DNA from: Nocardia vinacea
Lineage (GTDB): Bacteria > Actinomycetota > Actinomycetes > Mycobacteriales > Mycobacteriaceae
Direction: 5' to 3'
Length of the DNA: 64,000 nt
Assembly: GCF_035920345.1 (NCBI RefSeq)
Contig: NZ_CP109149.1
Span: 8,680,001-8,744,000, forward strand
Shown: positions 53,235-61,757 of the stretch, one piece after another
Position numbering within the stretch: the first letter of the stretch is position 1
How the letters are laid out: each line of letters opens with the position of its first letter
Translations under genes and position numbers: made by a program
Notes under the pieces: generated by a model
Database searches by the model: none
Seen by the model: only the letters and a program-made list of their open reading frames with translations
Told to the model about the DNA's origin: nothing

Positions 53235-53927
53235 GTGAGTGGGCGTGCGACGGGACCGGGCAAGTCGGGCGCGATTCTCGATATTTTCACGCGCCATGTC
53301 GCCGAGAAGGGCTACGACGGAACCAGCTTCAGTGGTGTCGCAAGCGAGCTGGGCATCTCTCAGGGCCTGATCGTGCATCACTACGGGACGAAGGCGCGGC
53401 TGTTGGAAGCTCTGCATGTTTCCTACATGCGGCGTCGGATCGACGAGGCCGAGCGGATTGTGTCGAAGTTCGCCACGCCGACCGAGCAGCTTGCCGGGCT
53501 GTTGCACGCGGCCATGCTCTATCAGGTGCACGATCGGAATCGGACCGTTGCCTTCCAACGTGAGGTCGCGCGGCTTGCGCAGGAGGCTGAAGATTCCGAG
53601 GGGCGCAAGCTGCGCAGGGATTACATCGGAATCCTGCACAGCGTGGTCGATGCGGGCATTGCGTCGGGTGAGTTCCGCACTGTCGATACCAGCATCCGGA
53701 GCCTGCTCATCTTCGGTGCCGCGCAGTGGGCGTGGACGTGGTTCGAGCCGGAAGGGCGCAGATCCGCCGCGCAGGTCGGTGCCGAACTGGTAGACCTCAC
53801 TCTCGGATCTCTATTGGTGAATCGCAGATCGCTGCCGCGCCTCTGCGACCCCGACGGTCGACTGGTCGCAGGGGTACTCGAGATCATCACCGCCGCCCCG
53901 GAGACACCGAAAGCCGCCTCGGAGTGA
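53235..53927 (+). CDS. TetR/AcrR-family transcriptional regulator
   Basis: 230 residues from the GTG at 53235 (GGAGGGG upstream). The N-terminal helix-turn-helix is complete: FTRHVAEKGYDGTSFSGVAS, then ELGISQGLIVHHYGTKARLL. The ligand-binding C-terminal helices include LLHAAMLYQVHDRNRTVAFQ and GAAQWAWTWFEPEGRRSAAQ. It probably represses itself through the dyad at 53151. The gene it would normally regulate is not intact: an aldo/keto reductase fragment lies right after its stop. Confidence 0.9.
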   Translation: MSGRATGPGKSGAILDIFTRHVAEKGYDGTSFSGVASELGISQGLIVHHYGTKARLLEALHVSYMRRRIDEAERIVSKFATPTEQLAGLLHAAMLYQVHDRNRTVAFQREVARLAQEAEDSEGRKLRRDYIGILHSVVDAGIASGEFRTVDTSIRSLLIFGAAQWAWTWFEPEGRRSAAQVGAELVDLTLGSLLVNRRSLPRLCDPDGRLVAGVLEIITAAPETPKAASE

Positions 53928-53929
53928 TG

Positions 53930-54168
53930 ACCATCCTTCGGAAGATTCCCTGATCGATGCGCTGCGCGAGATCGTCGACATCCACCAGGCCACCCTCGGC
54001 CAGATCGCCCTGGCATGGCTGACCACCTACCACGGCGACACCGTCGTCGCCATACCCGGCGCCACCAAGCCACACCACGCCGAGGAGGCCGCCGGGGCGA
54101 TGAAGGTCGCACTGAGCGGCGAGGAGACCGAACGCCTTGCCGATCTGTCCACAAGGGTCACCCACTGA
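53930..54168 (+). pseudogene. C-terminal fragment of an aldo/keto reductase
   Basis: Directly after the TetR stop, one frame without a proper start reads LREIVDIHQATLGQIALAWL, then TVVAIPGATKPHHAEEAAGA and EETERLADLSTRVTH before a stop at 54168. IPGATKPxHxEE with the QIALAWL helix is the hallmark NADPH-binding end of aldo/keto reductases. About 70 of the usual 300-330 codons are left, so the barrel and the catalytic Tyr are gone. Confidence 0.75.
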
Positions 54169-54176
54169 CCGCTGTT

Positions 54177-54911
54177 CTATGGGCCGTCGGTGGTTGCCAA
54201 ACGTCGATTCGTCACGCGCAGTTGACGTTCCGTGCTATTGGTGAGGTCGTCGACTTGCTCGGCCGTCAACCGCCCGCACGGTTGTCCCCAGTGCAGCGCG
54301 ATATCGTCCCCCGGCGCTGCGTCCGGGATCCCGGCGTAGCCGTCCGTCCACACCGGGACGGTTCGCCGTGTCGTCTCCGACAGTGATAGGTGTGTGCCGT
54401 CCCAGCGCAACCGGCTGGTCCCGACGGTGAGGTCGTCGCGGTGGCGATCCAGTACCGTCGCGGCGGTGATGCGGCAGTTGTCGAGGATTTCCAAGGGTTG
54501 GTCGCCGCCGGCAGCGGGCAGCAGCCTGGTCCACGGGTAGACACCGAAGACGTGGAAGCTGTGGTTCGCGGCTGCCTCCGGAGCGAGAGTGGGCCCCAGA
54601 TGGGACCAGTACATACCCGCGATCGGGGCGATGAGTCGCAGCAACTCGGCGAGGAATTCGGGGCCGTCGAGTTCGGCGCCGATGCCCCCACCCAGCCAAT
54701 AGGAAGCCACCAGTCGCTCGTCCAGCGGATCGGCGACGCCGGTCAGGCGCGACATGGCCCGCAAGTACGGCCATGCGCCGGAGAAGCCGCGCGCTAACAC
54801 CCGCACGCGTTCGCCATCGCGGTCACGCAGCGCCGCGGTGTGCTCGGGCCCGCAGTAACCGAGGTGGTTGGGCGCATACGCGTAGCGCGCGAACATCTCC
54901 ACACCGTCCAT
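54177..54911 (-). CDS. DUF6390-like hydrogenase-cluster protein
   Basis: 244 residues, last gene of the hydrogenase maturation operon. Its start overlaps the stop of the nickel permease gene by one base (54911). Characteristic segments: MFARYAYAPNHLGYCGPEHT, WPYLRAMSRLTGVADPLDER, SYWLGGGIGAELDG and FHVFGVYPWTRLLPAAG. Proteins of this type are known to me only from actinobacterial hydrogenase clusters; their step in maturation is not established. The C-terminal half reads like a beta-rich domain (RRTVPVWTDGYAGIPDAAPG). Cytosolic. Confidence 0.75.
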   Translation of the reverse strand: MDGVEMFARYAYAPNHLGYCGPEHTAALRDRDGERVRVLARGFSGAWPYLRAMSRLTGVADPLDERLVASYWLGGGIGAELDGPEFLAELLRLIAPIAGMYWSHLGPTLAPEAAANHSFHVFGVYPWTRLLPAAGGDQPLEILDNCRITAATVLDRHRDDLTVGTSRLRWDGTHLSLSETTRRTVPVWTDGYAGIPDAAPGDDIALHWGQPCGRLTAEQVDDLTNSTERQLRVTNRRLATTDGP

Positions 54912-56017
54912 CAGGTCGGTTCCTCCGATAACGTTGCGCTCCAGCGGCTTTCGATGTCGCCGTAATGCCAGATCGCGAGCGCGCCAGCCCAGGTGGACGC
55001 GAAGAGGCCGACGATGATGAAGCCCATCGTGGCCAGGTCGAGGCCCCCGATCCAGGCGAGCACCCCGCTGGTGACATCGAATTTCTCGGTGAGGATGGAG
55101 ATGAGCTCCTGGACACCGATCAGCAGGGCCACCGCGACCGAGAGCCCGGTGACCACCATGTTGTAGTAGATCTTGCGGATCGGTCCGGTGAAGGCCCAGC
55201 CGTAGGCGTAGTTCATGAACGAGCCGTCCAGTGCGTCGAACAGCGACATGCCCGCCGAGAACAGCACGGGCAGAACGAGAATCGCGTACCAGGGCAGCCC
55301 GGTGGCGGCCGCGCCGCCTGCGATCACCAGCAGACCCACTTCGGTGACGGTGTCGAAACCGAGGCCGAACAACAGCCCCACCGGATACATCTGCCACGGC
55401 TTGCGCACCGCGCGCATGACCGGCGCCAAGACCCGGTTGAGCACGCCGCGCGAGTCCAGGGCGCGCTCGAGTTGCTCTTCGCTGTAGCCGCCGCGTCGCA
55501 TAGCGCGTAAGACCTGCCAGATCCCGATCAACGCGGCCAGGTTCAGGAGTCCGATGAGGATCAGGAAGGTGCCCGAGACCGATGTGCCGAACACCCCGGT
55601 CCACCGCTGCAATCGCGAGTCCTCGTCTTCCAGGTTCCGCGCCAGCGCGGTAACCCCGAAGGTCAGCAGCCCGACGAGCACGAAGACGATGGTGGAGTGC
55701 CCCAAGGAGAACCAGAAGCCGACCGTGATCGGTTTCTGCTTGTCCGCCACCAGTTTTCGGGTGGTGTTGTCGATCGCCGCGATATGGTCGGCGTCGAAGG
55801 CGTGTCGCATGCCCAGCGTGTAGGCGGTGACGCCGAGCCCGACGCCGAATATCGCGCCGTCCACCTGATGCTCGTCGGGCACGACCAGCAACAGCAGCGT
55901 CCCCCATCCCACGATGTGCAGTATGACGATTGTCGCTGCCATGCCGAGGATGCTGCGACGCTGCCCGCCGTCGCATCCGTCCCACGCATCTCGCAGCTTC
56001 GTGGTGATTGTCGCCAC
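54911..56017 (-). CDS. NicT/HoxN-type nickel-cobalt permease
   Basis: 368 residues with eight predicted membrane helices. The signature of the NiCoT family, RHAFDADHIAAIDNTTRK, is complete in helix 2, where His and Asp bind nickel. Second signature: GLGFDTVTEVGLL. Another conserved region is LPVLFSAGMSLFDALDGSFM. It imports Ni2+ for the [NiFe] active site and is placed downstream of hypE in the same direction, 42 bp apart. Confidence 0.93.
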   Translation of the reverse strand: MATITTKLRDAWDGCDGGQRRSILGMAATIVILHIVGWGTLLLLVVPDEHQVDGAIFGVGLGVTAYTLGMRHAFDADHIAAIDNTTRKLVADKQKPITVGFWFSLGHSTIVFVLVGLLTFGVTALARNLEDEDSRLQRWTGVFGTSVSGTFLILIGLLNLAALIGIWQVLRAMRRGGYSEEQLERALDSRGVLNRVLAPVMRAVRKPWQMYPVGLLFGLGFDTVTEVGLLVIAGGAAATGLPWYAILVLPVLFSAGMSLFDALDGSFMNYAYGWAFTGPIRKIYYNMVVTGLSVAVALLIGVQELISILTEKFDVTSGVLAWIGGLDLATMGFIIVGLFASTWAGALAIWHYGDIESRWSATLSEEPT

Positions 56018-56059
56018 GGTCCCATCTTTCCCACTCGTCCGGCGGAGCCGCCGCCGTGT

Positions 56060-57148
56060 TCAACAGATTCGCGGTAGCTGCTCTCCTGCGGGCAGGTCGA
56101 CGACACGGGTGCCGCCGAGAGCGGTGCGGGCCACCACCATCCCCGGGTGCTCGGCAACGCAGTGACCCACGATTGCCGCGTGGGCGCCGAGGGGATGCGC
56201 ATGCATGGCGTCGAGGACGCGGTCGGCATCGGCGGGGGGTACGAATGCGACGAGTTTGCCTTCGTTGGCGACATACAGCGGGTCGAGACCGAGCAACCCG
56301 CAGGCATCGCGCACCCCGACGGGCACCGGTATCGCCAGTTCATCGAGTTCGACGCCGACGCTCGCGGCACGGGCGATCTCGTTGAGGGAGGCGCCCATGC
56401 CGCCGCGTGTGGGATCGCGCAGCACGTGCACATCGGCGCCGGTGGCGAGCATGGCCGCGACCAATCCGTGCAGTGGCGCGGTATCGCTGCACAGTGTCGT
56501 GCCGAACTCGAGTCCTTCCCGGCAGCTCAGTACCGCGATACCGTGCAGTCCGATCTCACCGCTGACCAGCACCATATCGCCGGGCCGGGCCCGCTGGGGC
56601 CGGATGTCCACGCCTTCTGGAACCAGTCCGATGCCCGCGGTGTTGATGAAGATGCCGTCGCCGTGCCCGGTGTCGACGACCTTGGTGTCGCCGGTGACCA
56701 GCCGGACCTCGGCCGCGAGCGCGGCGGTGCCGACGGCTTCGGCGATGCGGGCGATCTCGGCCAGCGCGGTGCCCTCTTCGAGGATGAACGCGGTCGAGAG
56801 CGCTATCGGCCGGGCGCCCGACATCGCCAGATCGTTCACGGTGCCGTTCACGGCGAGGTCACCGATCGAGCCGCCGGGGAACACCAGCGGCTTGACCACG
56901 AACGAATCGGTGGAGAACGCCAGTCGCAAATCGCCGAGGGGGAGCACCGCCGAATCGCCGAGCTCGGTGTCGGCGGCCGCGCCGAACGCGGGCAGGAACA
57001 GGTGCTCGATCAGCTCGCCCGACATCGCACCACCGCCGCCGTGTCCCATCACGATGTTGGGCGCGTCGCGCAGCGGCATGGGGCAGACCCAACCATCGAT
57101 GTCGAGTGGGGGAGATACGGCTGCCCCACTGCCGTTGGTGTCAGGCAT
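56060..57148 (-). CDS. hypE: Hydrogenase maturation protein HypE
   Basis: 362 residues. HypE dehydrates the carbamoyl group carried by its C-terminal Cys to a thiocyanate, from which cyanide is passed to iron; the protein ends ...LPRIC, with that Cys as last residue. PurM-like ATP-binding segments are visible: [54 protein letters not shown] and [20 protein letters not shown]. It overlaps hypD by 8 nt. Confidence 0.95.
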   Translation of the reverse strand: MPDTNGSGAAVSPPLDIDGWVCPMPLRDAPNIVMGHGGGGAMSGELIEHLFLPAFGAAADTELGDSAVLPLGDLRLAFSTDSFVVKPLVFPGGSIGDLAVNGTVNDLAMSGARPIALSTAFILEEGTALAEIARIAEAVGTAALAAEVRLVTGDTKVVDTGHGDGIFINTAGIGLVPEGVDIRPQRARPGDMVLVSGEIGLHGIAVLSCREGLEFGTTLCSDTAPLHGLVAAMLATGADVHVLRDPTRGGMGASLNEIARAASVGVELDELAIPVPVGVRDACGLLGLDPLYVANEGKLVAFVPPADADRVLDAMHAHPLGAHAAIVGHCVAEHPGMVVARTALGGTRVVDLPAGEQLPRIC

Positions 57149-58253
57149 GGGCTACCTCCGCGGGAAGATCGAGACGCCGGTACAGGTAGTACGCGGCACA
57201 GGCGCCTTCGGAGGAAACCATCGTGGCACCCAACGGGTTTCGCGGGGTGCATTCCTTGCCGAATGCTGCGCATTCGTGAGGTTTGATCAAGCCTTGGAGC
57301 ACTTCACCGGACCGGCACACCGAAGACTCGGCGGTGTGCAGATCGCCGACGGAGAAACGCTGTTCGGCGTCGTAGTCGCGGTAGCGCGGCGACAGCCGCC
57401 AGCCGCTGCTGGGGATCACGCCGATGCCGCGCCACGCCCGGTCAGTGACCTCGAAGACGTCCTCGAGCATGGCCTTGGCCGCTGGATTCCCGGCCGCGGC
57501 TACCGCACGGGGATAGGCGTTCTCGACCTCGTGGCGTCCTTCCTCGAGCTGGAGCACGGTGCGCCGGATGCCTTCGAGGATGTCCAGCGGTTCGAATCCG
57601 GTGACCACCATCGGAACCCGGTATTTCTCGGCCAGCGGCGGATATTCGCCGGTGCCCATCACCGTGCAGACGTGCCCGGCGGCGAGGAATCCCTGCACCC
57701 GGCAGCTGGGCGACTCCATGATCGCCGCGATGGCGGGCGGGACGAGCACGTGCGAGACCAGCAGTGAGAAATTCTCGATGCCGAGCCGTTGGGCCTGGTA
57801 CACCGTCATCGCGTTGGCGGGCGCGGTGGTCTCGAATCCGATGCCGAAGAACACCACCTGCCGATCCGGGTTGTTCTTGGCCAGTTCCAGCGCATCCAGT
57901 GGCGAGTAGACCACCCGCACGTCGCCGCCTTCGCTCTTGACCCGGAACAGATCCTTGTGACTGCCGGGTACCCGCAGCATGTCGCCGAAGGAGCAGAAGA
58001 TCACCCCCGGCCGTGCGGCGATCTCCAGTGCCTTGTCGATCACCTCGAGCGGGGTGACGCACACCGGACAACCGGGCCCGTGGATCATCTCGATCTGATC
58101 CGGCAACAGCTGGTCGATGCCGTGGCGGATGATCGAATGTGTCTGTCCGCCACACACTTCCATGATCGACCAGCGCTTGCTGGTGGTGGCGCGGATACGG
58201 TCGAGCAAGTGTCGCGCCAGCTCGGGATTGCTGAATTCGTCCAGGTATTTCAT
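57141..58253 (-). CDS. hypD: Hydrogenase maturation protein HypD
   Basis: 370 residues. The iron-sulfur protein HypD holds the Fe(CN)2CO unit during assembly with HypC. Conserved segments include [40 protein letters not shown] (catalytic Cys motif), [10 protein letters not shown] and [20 protein letters not shown]. The C-terminal Cys set that binds the [4Fe-4S] cluster ([43 protein letters not shown]) is complete. Its start overlaps the hypC1 stop (ATGA). Confidence 0.95.
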   Translation of the reverse strand: MKYLDEFSNPELARHLLDRIRATTSKRWSIMEVCGGQTHSIIRHGIDQLLPDQIEMIHGPGCPVCVTPLEVIDKALEIAARPGVIFCSFGDMLRVPGSHKDLFRVKSEGGDVRVVYSPLDALELAKNNPDRQVVFFGIGFETTAPANAMTVYQAQRLGIENFSLLVSHVLVPPAIAAIMESPSCRVQGFLAAGHVCTVMGTGEYPPLAEKYRVPMVVTGFEPLDILEGIRRTVLQLEEGRHEVENAYPRAVAAAGNPAAKAMLEDVFEVTDRAWRGIGVIPSSGWRLSPRYRDYDAEQRFSVGDLHTAESSVCRSGEVLQGLIKPHECAAFGKECTPRNPLGATMVSSEGACAAYYLYRRLDLPAEVAHA

Positions 58254-58615
58254 GACTTCGCCTCCTGGTCGTCGACGGTCGAGCCCGGCGCGGATGCGTC
58301 GGAATCGTTCGCCCCGGGTTGCGGGGCTTCGGGGTTGTCGACACCGGCCTGCTTCGCCGCGAGCGCGAAACCGTCGCCGAACTCCTCCTTCAGTACGCCG
58401 AGATGTTCGAACTCGGCCAGCGTTCGCAATGCGGATTCTTCATCCAGGCGTTGGATCGCGAACCCGACGTGCACCACGACGTAATCGCCGACGGCCACGT
58501 CCGGGATGTATTGCAGGCACACGTCTTTGTGCACGCCGCCGAAGTCGACCTCCGACATCAGCGTGCCGTCGCGTTCGTTGACGCTGAGCACCTTTCCGGG
58601 AACCGCAAGACACAT
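58250..58615 (-). CDS. hypC: HypC chaperone with extended C-terminus (HypC1)
   Basis: 121 residues. The N-terminus [12 protein letters not shown] carries the essential Cys2, which after removal of Met binds iron and contacts the large subunit. The core domain to about residue 85 is normal ([40 protein letters not shown]). Beyond it is an unusual acidic, Pro/Ala-rich tail of about 35 residues ([20 protein letters not shown]). A second, compact HypC is encoded at 60902. Overlaps hypD by 4 nt. Confidence 0.93.
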   Translation of the reverse strand: MCLAVPGKVLSVNERDGTLMSEVDFGGVHKDVCLQYIPDVAVGDYVVVHVGFAIQRLDEESALRTLAEFEHLGVLKEEFGDGFALAAKQAGVDNPEAPQPGANDSDASAPGSTVDDQEAKS

Positions 58616-58631
58616 CAGTTGTCTCCTTCAC

Positions 58632-60905
58632 TCACACCGCACCGGCTACCAGGAGCTGACCGAACGCGATCCCGCCGTCGTTCGGTGGCAGTCTGCGATG
58701 ACTGATGACACGGAATCCGTCGCGTTGTAGCAGACGGGTACAGCTCGACAACAACAGCGCGTTCTGGAACACACCGCCCGACAGCGCGATCACCGACTCG
58801 GGCGCGGCGAATCGCCGTGCCGTGTCGTGCACGAGGTCGGCGACGGCGGCGTGGAATCGGGCGCCGATGACGGCGGGCGGTATGCCGCCTGCCGCGTCGG
58901 CGACGACCTCGGCGAGTACCGGGGCAGCATCGATCCGGGCGGGATCGCCGTCGTGCCAAGCGAACCGGTACCGGCCCGCCGTCCCGCGGGCCCCGCGGGC
59001 CCGACCTTCGAGTTCGATCGCTGCCTGCGCCTCATAGTCGACGACGTGCCGCACCCCGGCCAGCGAGGCGACCGCGTCGAACAGCCTGCCCATGCTCGAA
59101 GTCGGCGTGCAGCCGAGCCCGGTATCGAATTGGTGCGCGAGCACGGCCCGCTCGGCGTCGGGGCAGGCGTCGACCGAGGCGATGCCGGGGGACCACTCGA
59201 TGCCCGCCGCGCGCAGATGCGACAGGGCCATCCGATAGGGCTTGCGGACGCTGAGGTCGCCGCCCGCCAAGGGCACATAGGACAGGTGCGCCATGCGCCG
59301 GTAGCCCTTGTATCCGGCGACGAGCACCTCGCCGCCCCAGATCGCGCCGTCGGGTCCGTACCCGGTGCCGTCGAAGGCGATGCCGAGGACCGTCTCGTTC
59401 GCATCGATCCCGTGCTCACCCATCACCGCGGCCAGATGCGCGTGATGGTGTTGCACGGTATGCACAGGTCGGTCGGCCGCGTTTGCGCGGGCCCACGCGG
59501 TGGAACGGTAGCCGGGGTGGGCGTCGGCTGCGAGTTGGGTCGGGTGCACGCAAGTGAGTTCCTCCAGGTGGGATCGCGCCGTGTCGAACGCCTGCAAGGT
59601 GGCCAGATCGTCCATGTCGCCGATGTGCTGACTGAGCCAGGCGTACCGTCCGTCGGCGACGGCGCAGGTGTTCTTCAGGTCGGCGCCGACCGCCAGGGTC
59701 GGCGGAACCGGGATGGGCAGCGCCAGCGGGAGCGGCGCGTAGCCGCGGGAGCGGCGTACCGGCAGCTCGGCGCCGTCCACGACACGCACCACCGAGTCGT
59801 CGCACGGGATGAGAATCCGCCGGTTGTGGCCGAGCCAGGCGTCGGTGAGCCCGGCCAGGCGGGTGCGGGCGTCGGCGTCGTCGTAGCAGATCGGTTCGCC
59901 GCCGAGATTGCCGGAAGTCATCACCAGCACGCCGGGGCCGGGCGGGTCGCCGGGCAGGCCGAACAACAGCAGATGCAATGGGGTGTAGGCGAGCATGACT
60001 CCGAGGTCCGGGTTGCCCGGTGCGACCGCGTCGGCGACGGGGCGTTCGCCGCGCGGCAGCAGGACGATCGGCCGCTGCGGCCCGCTCAGCAGGGCCGCAC
60101 CGGTGGGATCGATGGTCACGATGCGCGCCGCGGCGTCCAGGTCGGCGACCATGACGGCGAACGGCTTGTTGCCGCGCCGCTTGCGTCGACGCAATTCGGC
60201 AACGGCGGTGTCGTTGCCTGCGTCGCAGGCGAGGTGGTAGCCGCCGATGCCCTTGACCGCGAGAATGCCTCCGGCACAGAGTAATTCGCGCGCTGCGGCG
60301 AGTGGCCGCGCCGGATCGCCGGGCCCGGTGTAGGACAGGGTGGGCCCACAGTCCGGGCAGGCGATGGGCTGGGCGTGGAACCTGCGATCGGCGGGGTCGG
60401 CGTATTCGCGGGCGCAGCGCGGGCACATGGCGAAATCGGCCATGGACGTGCGCTCGCGGTCGTAGGGCAGCCTGGCGATGATGGTGAATCGCGGGCCGCA
60501 GTTGGTGCAGTTGACGAAGGGGTGGCGGTAGCGGCGGTCGCCGGGGTCGCGCAGTTCGCGCGCGCAGTCCGCACAGATCGCCACATCGGGTGAGGCCAGG
60601 GTGCGTCCGGCGCCGCCGCGCCGGGTGTCCCCGATCAGGAATCCGGTACCGCCGCGGATATCGACCGCGGTCTGCTCGACCGAGGCGACGGCGGACAGCG
60701 GTGGCGGGGACTCGTGCACTCGGCGAATGAACTCCCGCACCGATGCCTCGGCGCCCTCGATCTCGATGACGACGCCGTCCGTGTCGTTGGCGACACGGCC
60801 GGTCAGCGCGAGCTCGACGGCCGTGGTGTAGACGAACGGCCGGAATCCGACGCCCTGCACCACGCCGCGCACGAGCAGGCGGCGGCGAACGCGGTCGTCG
60901 TTCAC
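58632..60905 (-). CDS. hypF: Carbamoyltransferase HypF
   Basis: 757 residues from the GTG at 60905, which overlaps the hypC2 stop (GTGA). Domains in order: acylphosphatase (GVVQGVGFRPFVYTTAVELA), two zinc fingers (CADCARELRD with CTNCGPRF; CPRCAREYAD with CPDCGPTL), a YrdC-like carbamoyl-adenylate domain (KRRGNKPFAVMVADLDAAAR) and the Kae1-like carbamoyltransferase domain (HHHAHLAAVMGEHG, AFDGTGYGPDGAIWGGEVLV, SGGVFQNALLLS). It makes the carbamoyl group for HypE from carbamoyl phosphate and ATP. Confidence 0.95.
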   Translation of the reverse strand: MNDDRVRRRLLVRGVVQGVGFRPFVYTTAVELALTGRVANDTDGVVIEIEGAEASVREFIRRVHESPPPLSAVASVEQTAVDIRGGTGFLIGDTRRGGAGRTLASPDVAICADCARELRDPGDRRYRHPFVNCTNCGPRFTIIARLPYDRERTSMADFAMCPRCAREYADPADRRFHAQPIACPDCGPTLSYTGPGDPARPLAAARELLCAGGILAVKGIGGYHLACDAGNDTAVAELRRRKRRGNKPFAVMVADLDAAARIVTIDPTGAALLSGPQRPIVLLPRGERPVADAVAPGNPDLGVMLAYTPLHLLLFGLPGDPPGPGVLVMTSGNLGGEPICYDDADARTRLAGLTDAWLGHNRRILIPCDDSVVRVVDGAELPVRRSRGYAPLPLALPIPVPPTLAVGADLKNTCAVADGRYAWLSQHIGDMDDLATLQAFDTARSHLEELTCVHPTQLAADAHPGYRSTAWARANAADRPVHTVQHHHAHLAAVMGEHGIDANETVLGIAFDGTGYGPDGAIWGGEVLVAGYKGYRRMAHLSYVPLAGGDLSVRKPYRMALSHLRAAGIEWSPGIASVDACPDAERAVLAHQFDTGLGCTPTSSMGRLFDAVASLAGVRHVVDYEAQAAIELEGRARGARGTAGRYRFAWHDGDPARIDAAPVLAEVVADAAGGIPPAVIGARFHAAVADLVHDTARRFAAPESVIALSGGVFQNALLLSSCTRLLQRDGFRVISHRRLPPNDGGIAFGQLLVAGAV

Positions 60906-61147
60906 GACTGTTCTCCGCTGCCGAGCAGACGCAGTCCGGCCATCGCCCGCTCCGCGCCATCGGCGTCGGTCTTCTCGACGACGAATCCCATGTGGATGAT
61001 CACCCAATCACCCGGCGCGGCGGGCTGATCCTCGTCGAGCAGACCGATATTGACCTGGCGCTTCTCACCGGATACCTCGACCACGGCGATCTGCCCGTGG
61101 TAGCCGTCCGGAATCTCCACGACCCGCCCCGGAATGCCAAGGCACAT
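60902..61147 (-). CDS. hypC: Compact HypC chaperone (HypC2)
   Basis: 81 residues from the ATG at 61147. It begins MCLGIPGRVVEIPDGYHGQI with the invariant Cys2, and continues VNIGLLDEDQPAAPGDWVII with HMGFVVEKTD, the normal HypC length and fold. Its stop overlaps hypF (GTGA), and it lies 2 bp after the protease gene. With HypC1 it makes a pair, so the cluster may mature two hydrogenases or use the two at different steps. Confidence 0.93.
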   Translation of the reverse strand: MCLGIPGRVVEIPDGYHGQIAVVEVSGEKRQVNIGLLDEDQPAAPGDWVIIHMGFVVEKTDADGAERAMAGLRLLGSGEQS

Positions 61148-61149
61148 GA

Positions 61150-61623
61150 TCACACCTCCTGTCCAGCGCGCAATTGCGCCGCGATGCGCGTGACCTCGGC
61201 TGCCGCAGGTTCGACGGCCGCGGCGACGACAGGGCTGAGGCCGATTCCCTCGGCCACCGAGTCGACCTGGCAACCGACGACGACGGTCGGCGGCACGACA
61301 CCGCCGAGCGCGCGCACCGCGGCGAAGACCGCCTCCGGATTCATCGCGTGCGCGTCCATGGCCGTCGTCGCCCCCGACTCGGGTTCGGCGCGCAGGATCT
61401 GCACGCGACCGGGTGCGCCGGTATTCGGCAGAGCGTCCACCAGTACCACCGCATCCCACCCGTCGAGCAGGTCGTAGGCCAAGTGCAACCCGCGGATGCC
61501 GTAGTCGACGATCCGCTGGTTCTCCTCCGACGCCGTGGGCAGCCGACCGACCACCTCGGGGCCGAATCCGTCGTCGCCGAGGAAGATATTGCCGATCCCG
61601 GCAACGAGCACGCGGGCGCTCAT
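61150..61623 (-). CDS. [NiFe]-hydrogenase maturation protease (HyaD/HupD family)
   Basis: 157 residues. The peptidase M52 signature VLVAGIGNIFLGDDGFGPEV contains the Glu/Asp nickel-sensing positions (here Asp17-Asp18 and Glu23), and VDYGIRGLHLAYDLLDG with VVLVDALPNTG gives the second Asp. This nickel-dependent endopeptidase removes the C-terminal extension of the large subunit after metal insertion. It lies 1 bp after the 39-residue protein gene and just before hypC2. Confidence 0.93.
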   Translation of the reverse strand: MSARVLVAGIGNIFLGDDGFGPEVVGRLPTASEENQRIVDYGIRGLHLAYDLLDGWDAVVLVDALPNTGAPGRVQILRAEPESGATTAMDAHAMNPEAVFAAVRALGGVVPPTVVVGCQVDSVAEGIGLSPVVAAAVEPAAAEVTRIAAQLRAGQEV

Positions 61624-61624
61624 C

Positions 61625-61744
61625 TCACATGTGGCGAATCTTCAGATAACGCCGGAGGTCGGGGATCGACCGTATGCCGAGATACGCGCCGACCACGACG
61701 ATGACCGCCACCACCGCGGTGGAGACCACACCTACTGCTTCCAT
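61625..61744 (-). CDS. 39-residue membrane peptide (DUF6893-like)
   Basis: 39 residues from the ATG at 61744, preceded by GAAAGGAATAC. One membrane helix (VSTAVVAVIVVVGAYLGIRS) is followed by a basic tail (IPDLRRYLKIRHM). Small proteins of this type occur in actinobacterial hydrogenase clusters in just this position before the maturation protease. The gene fits between the 433-residue protein stop (61758) and the protease start with single-base spacing, which supports it. Function unknown; a membrane anchor or assembly aid is an inference. Confidence 0.75.
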   Translation of the reverse strand: MEAVGVVSTAVVAVIVVVGAYLGIRSIPDLRRYLKIRHM

Positions 61745-61757
61745 GACCGTATTCCTT

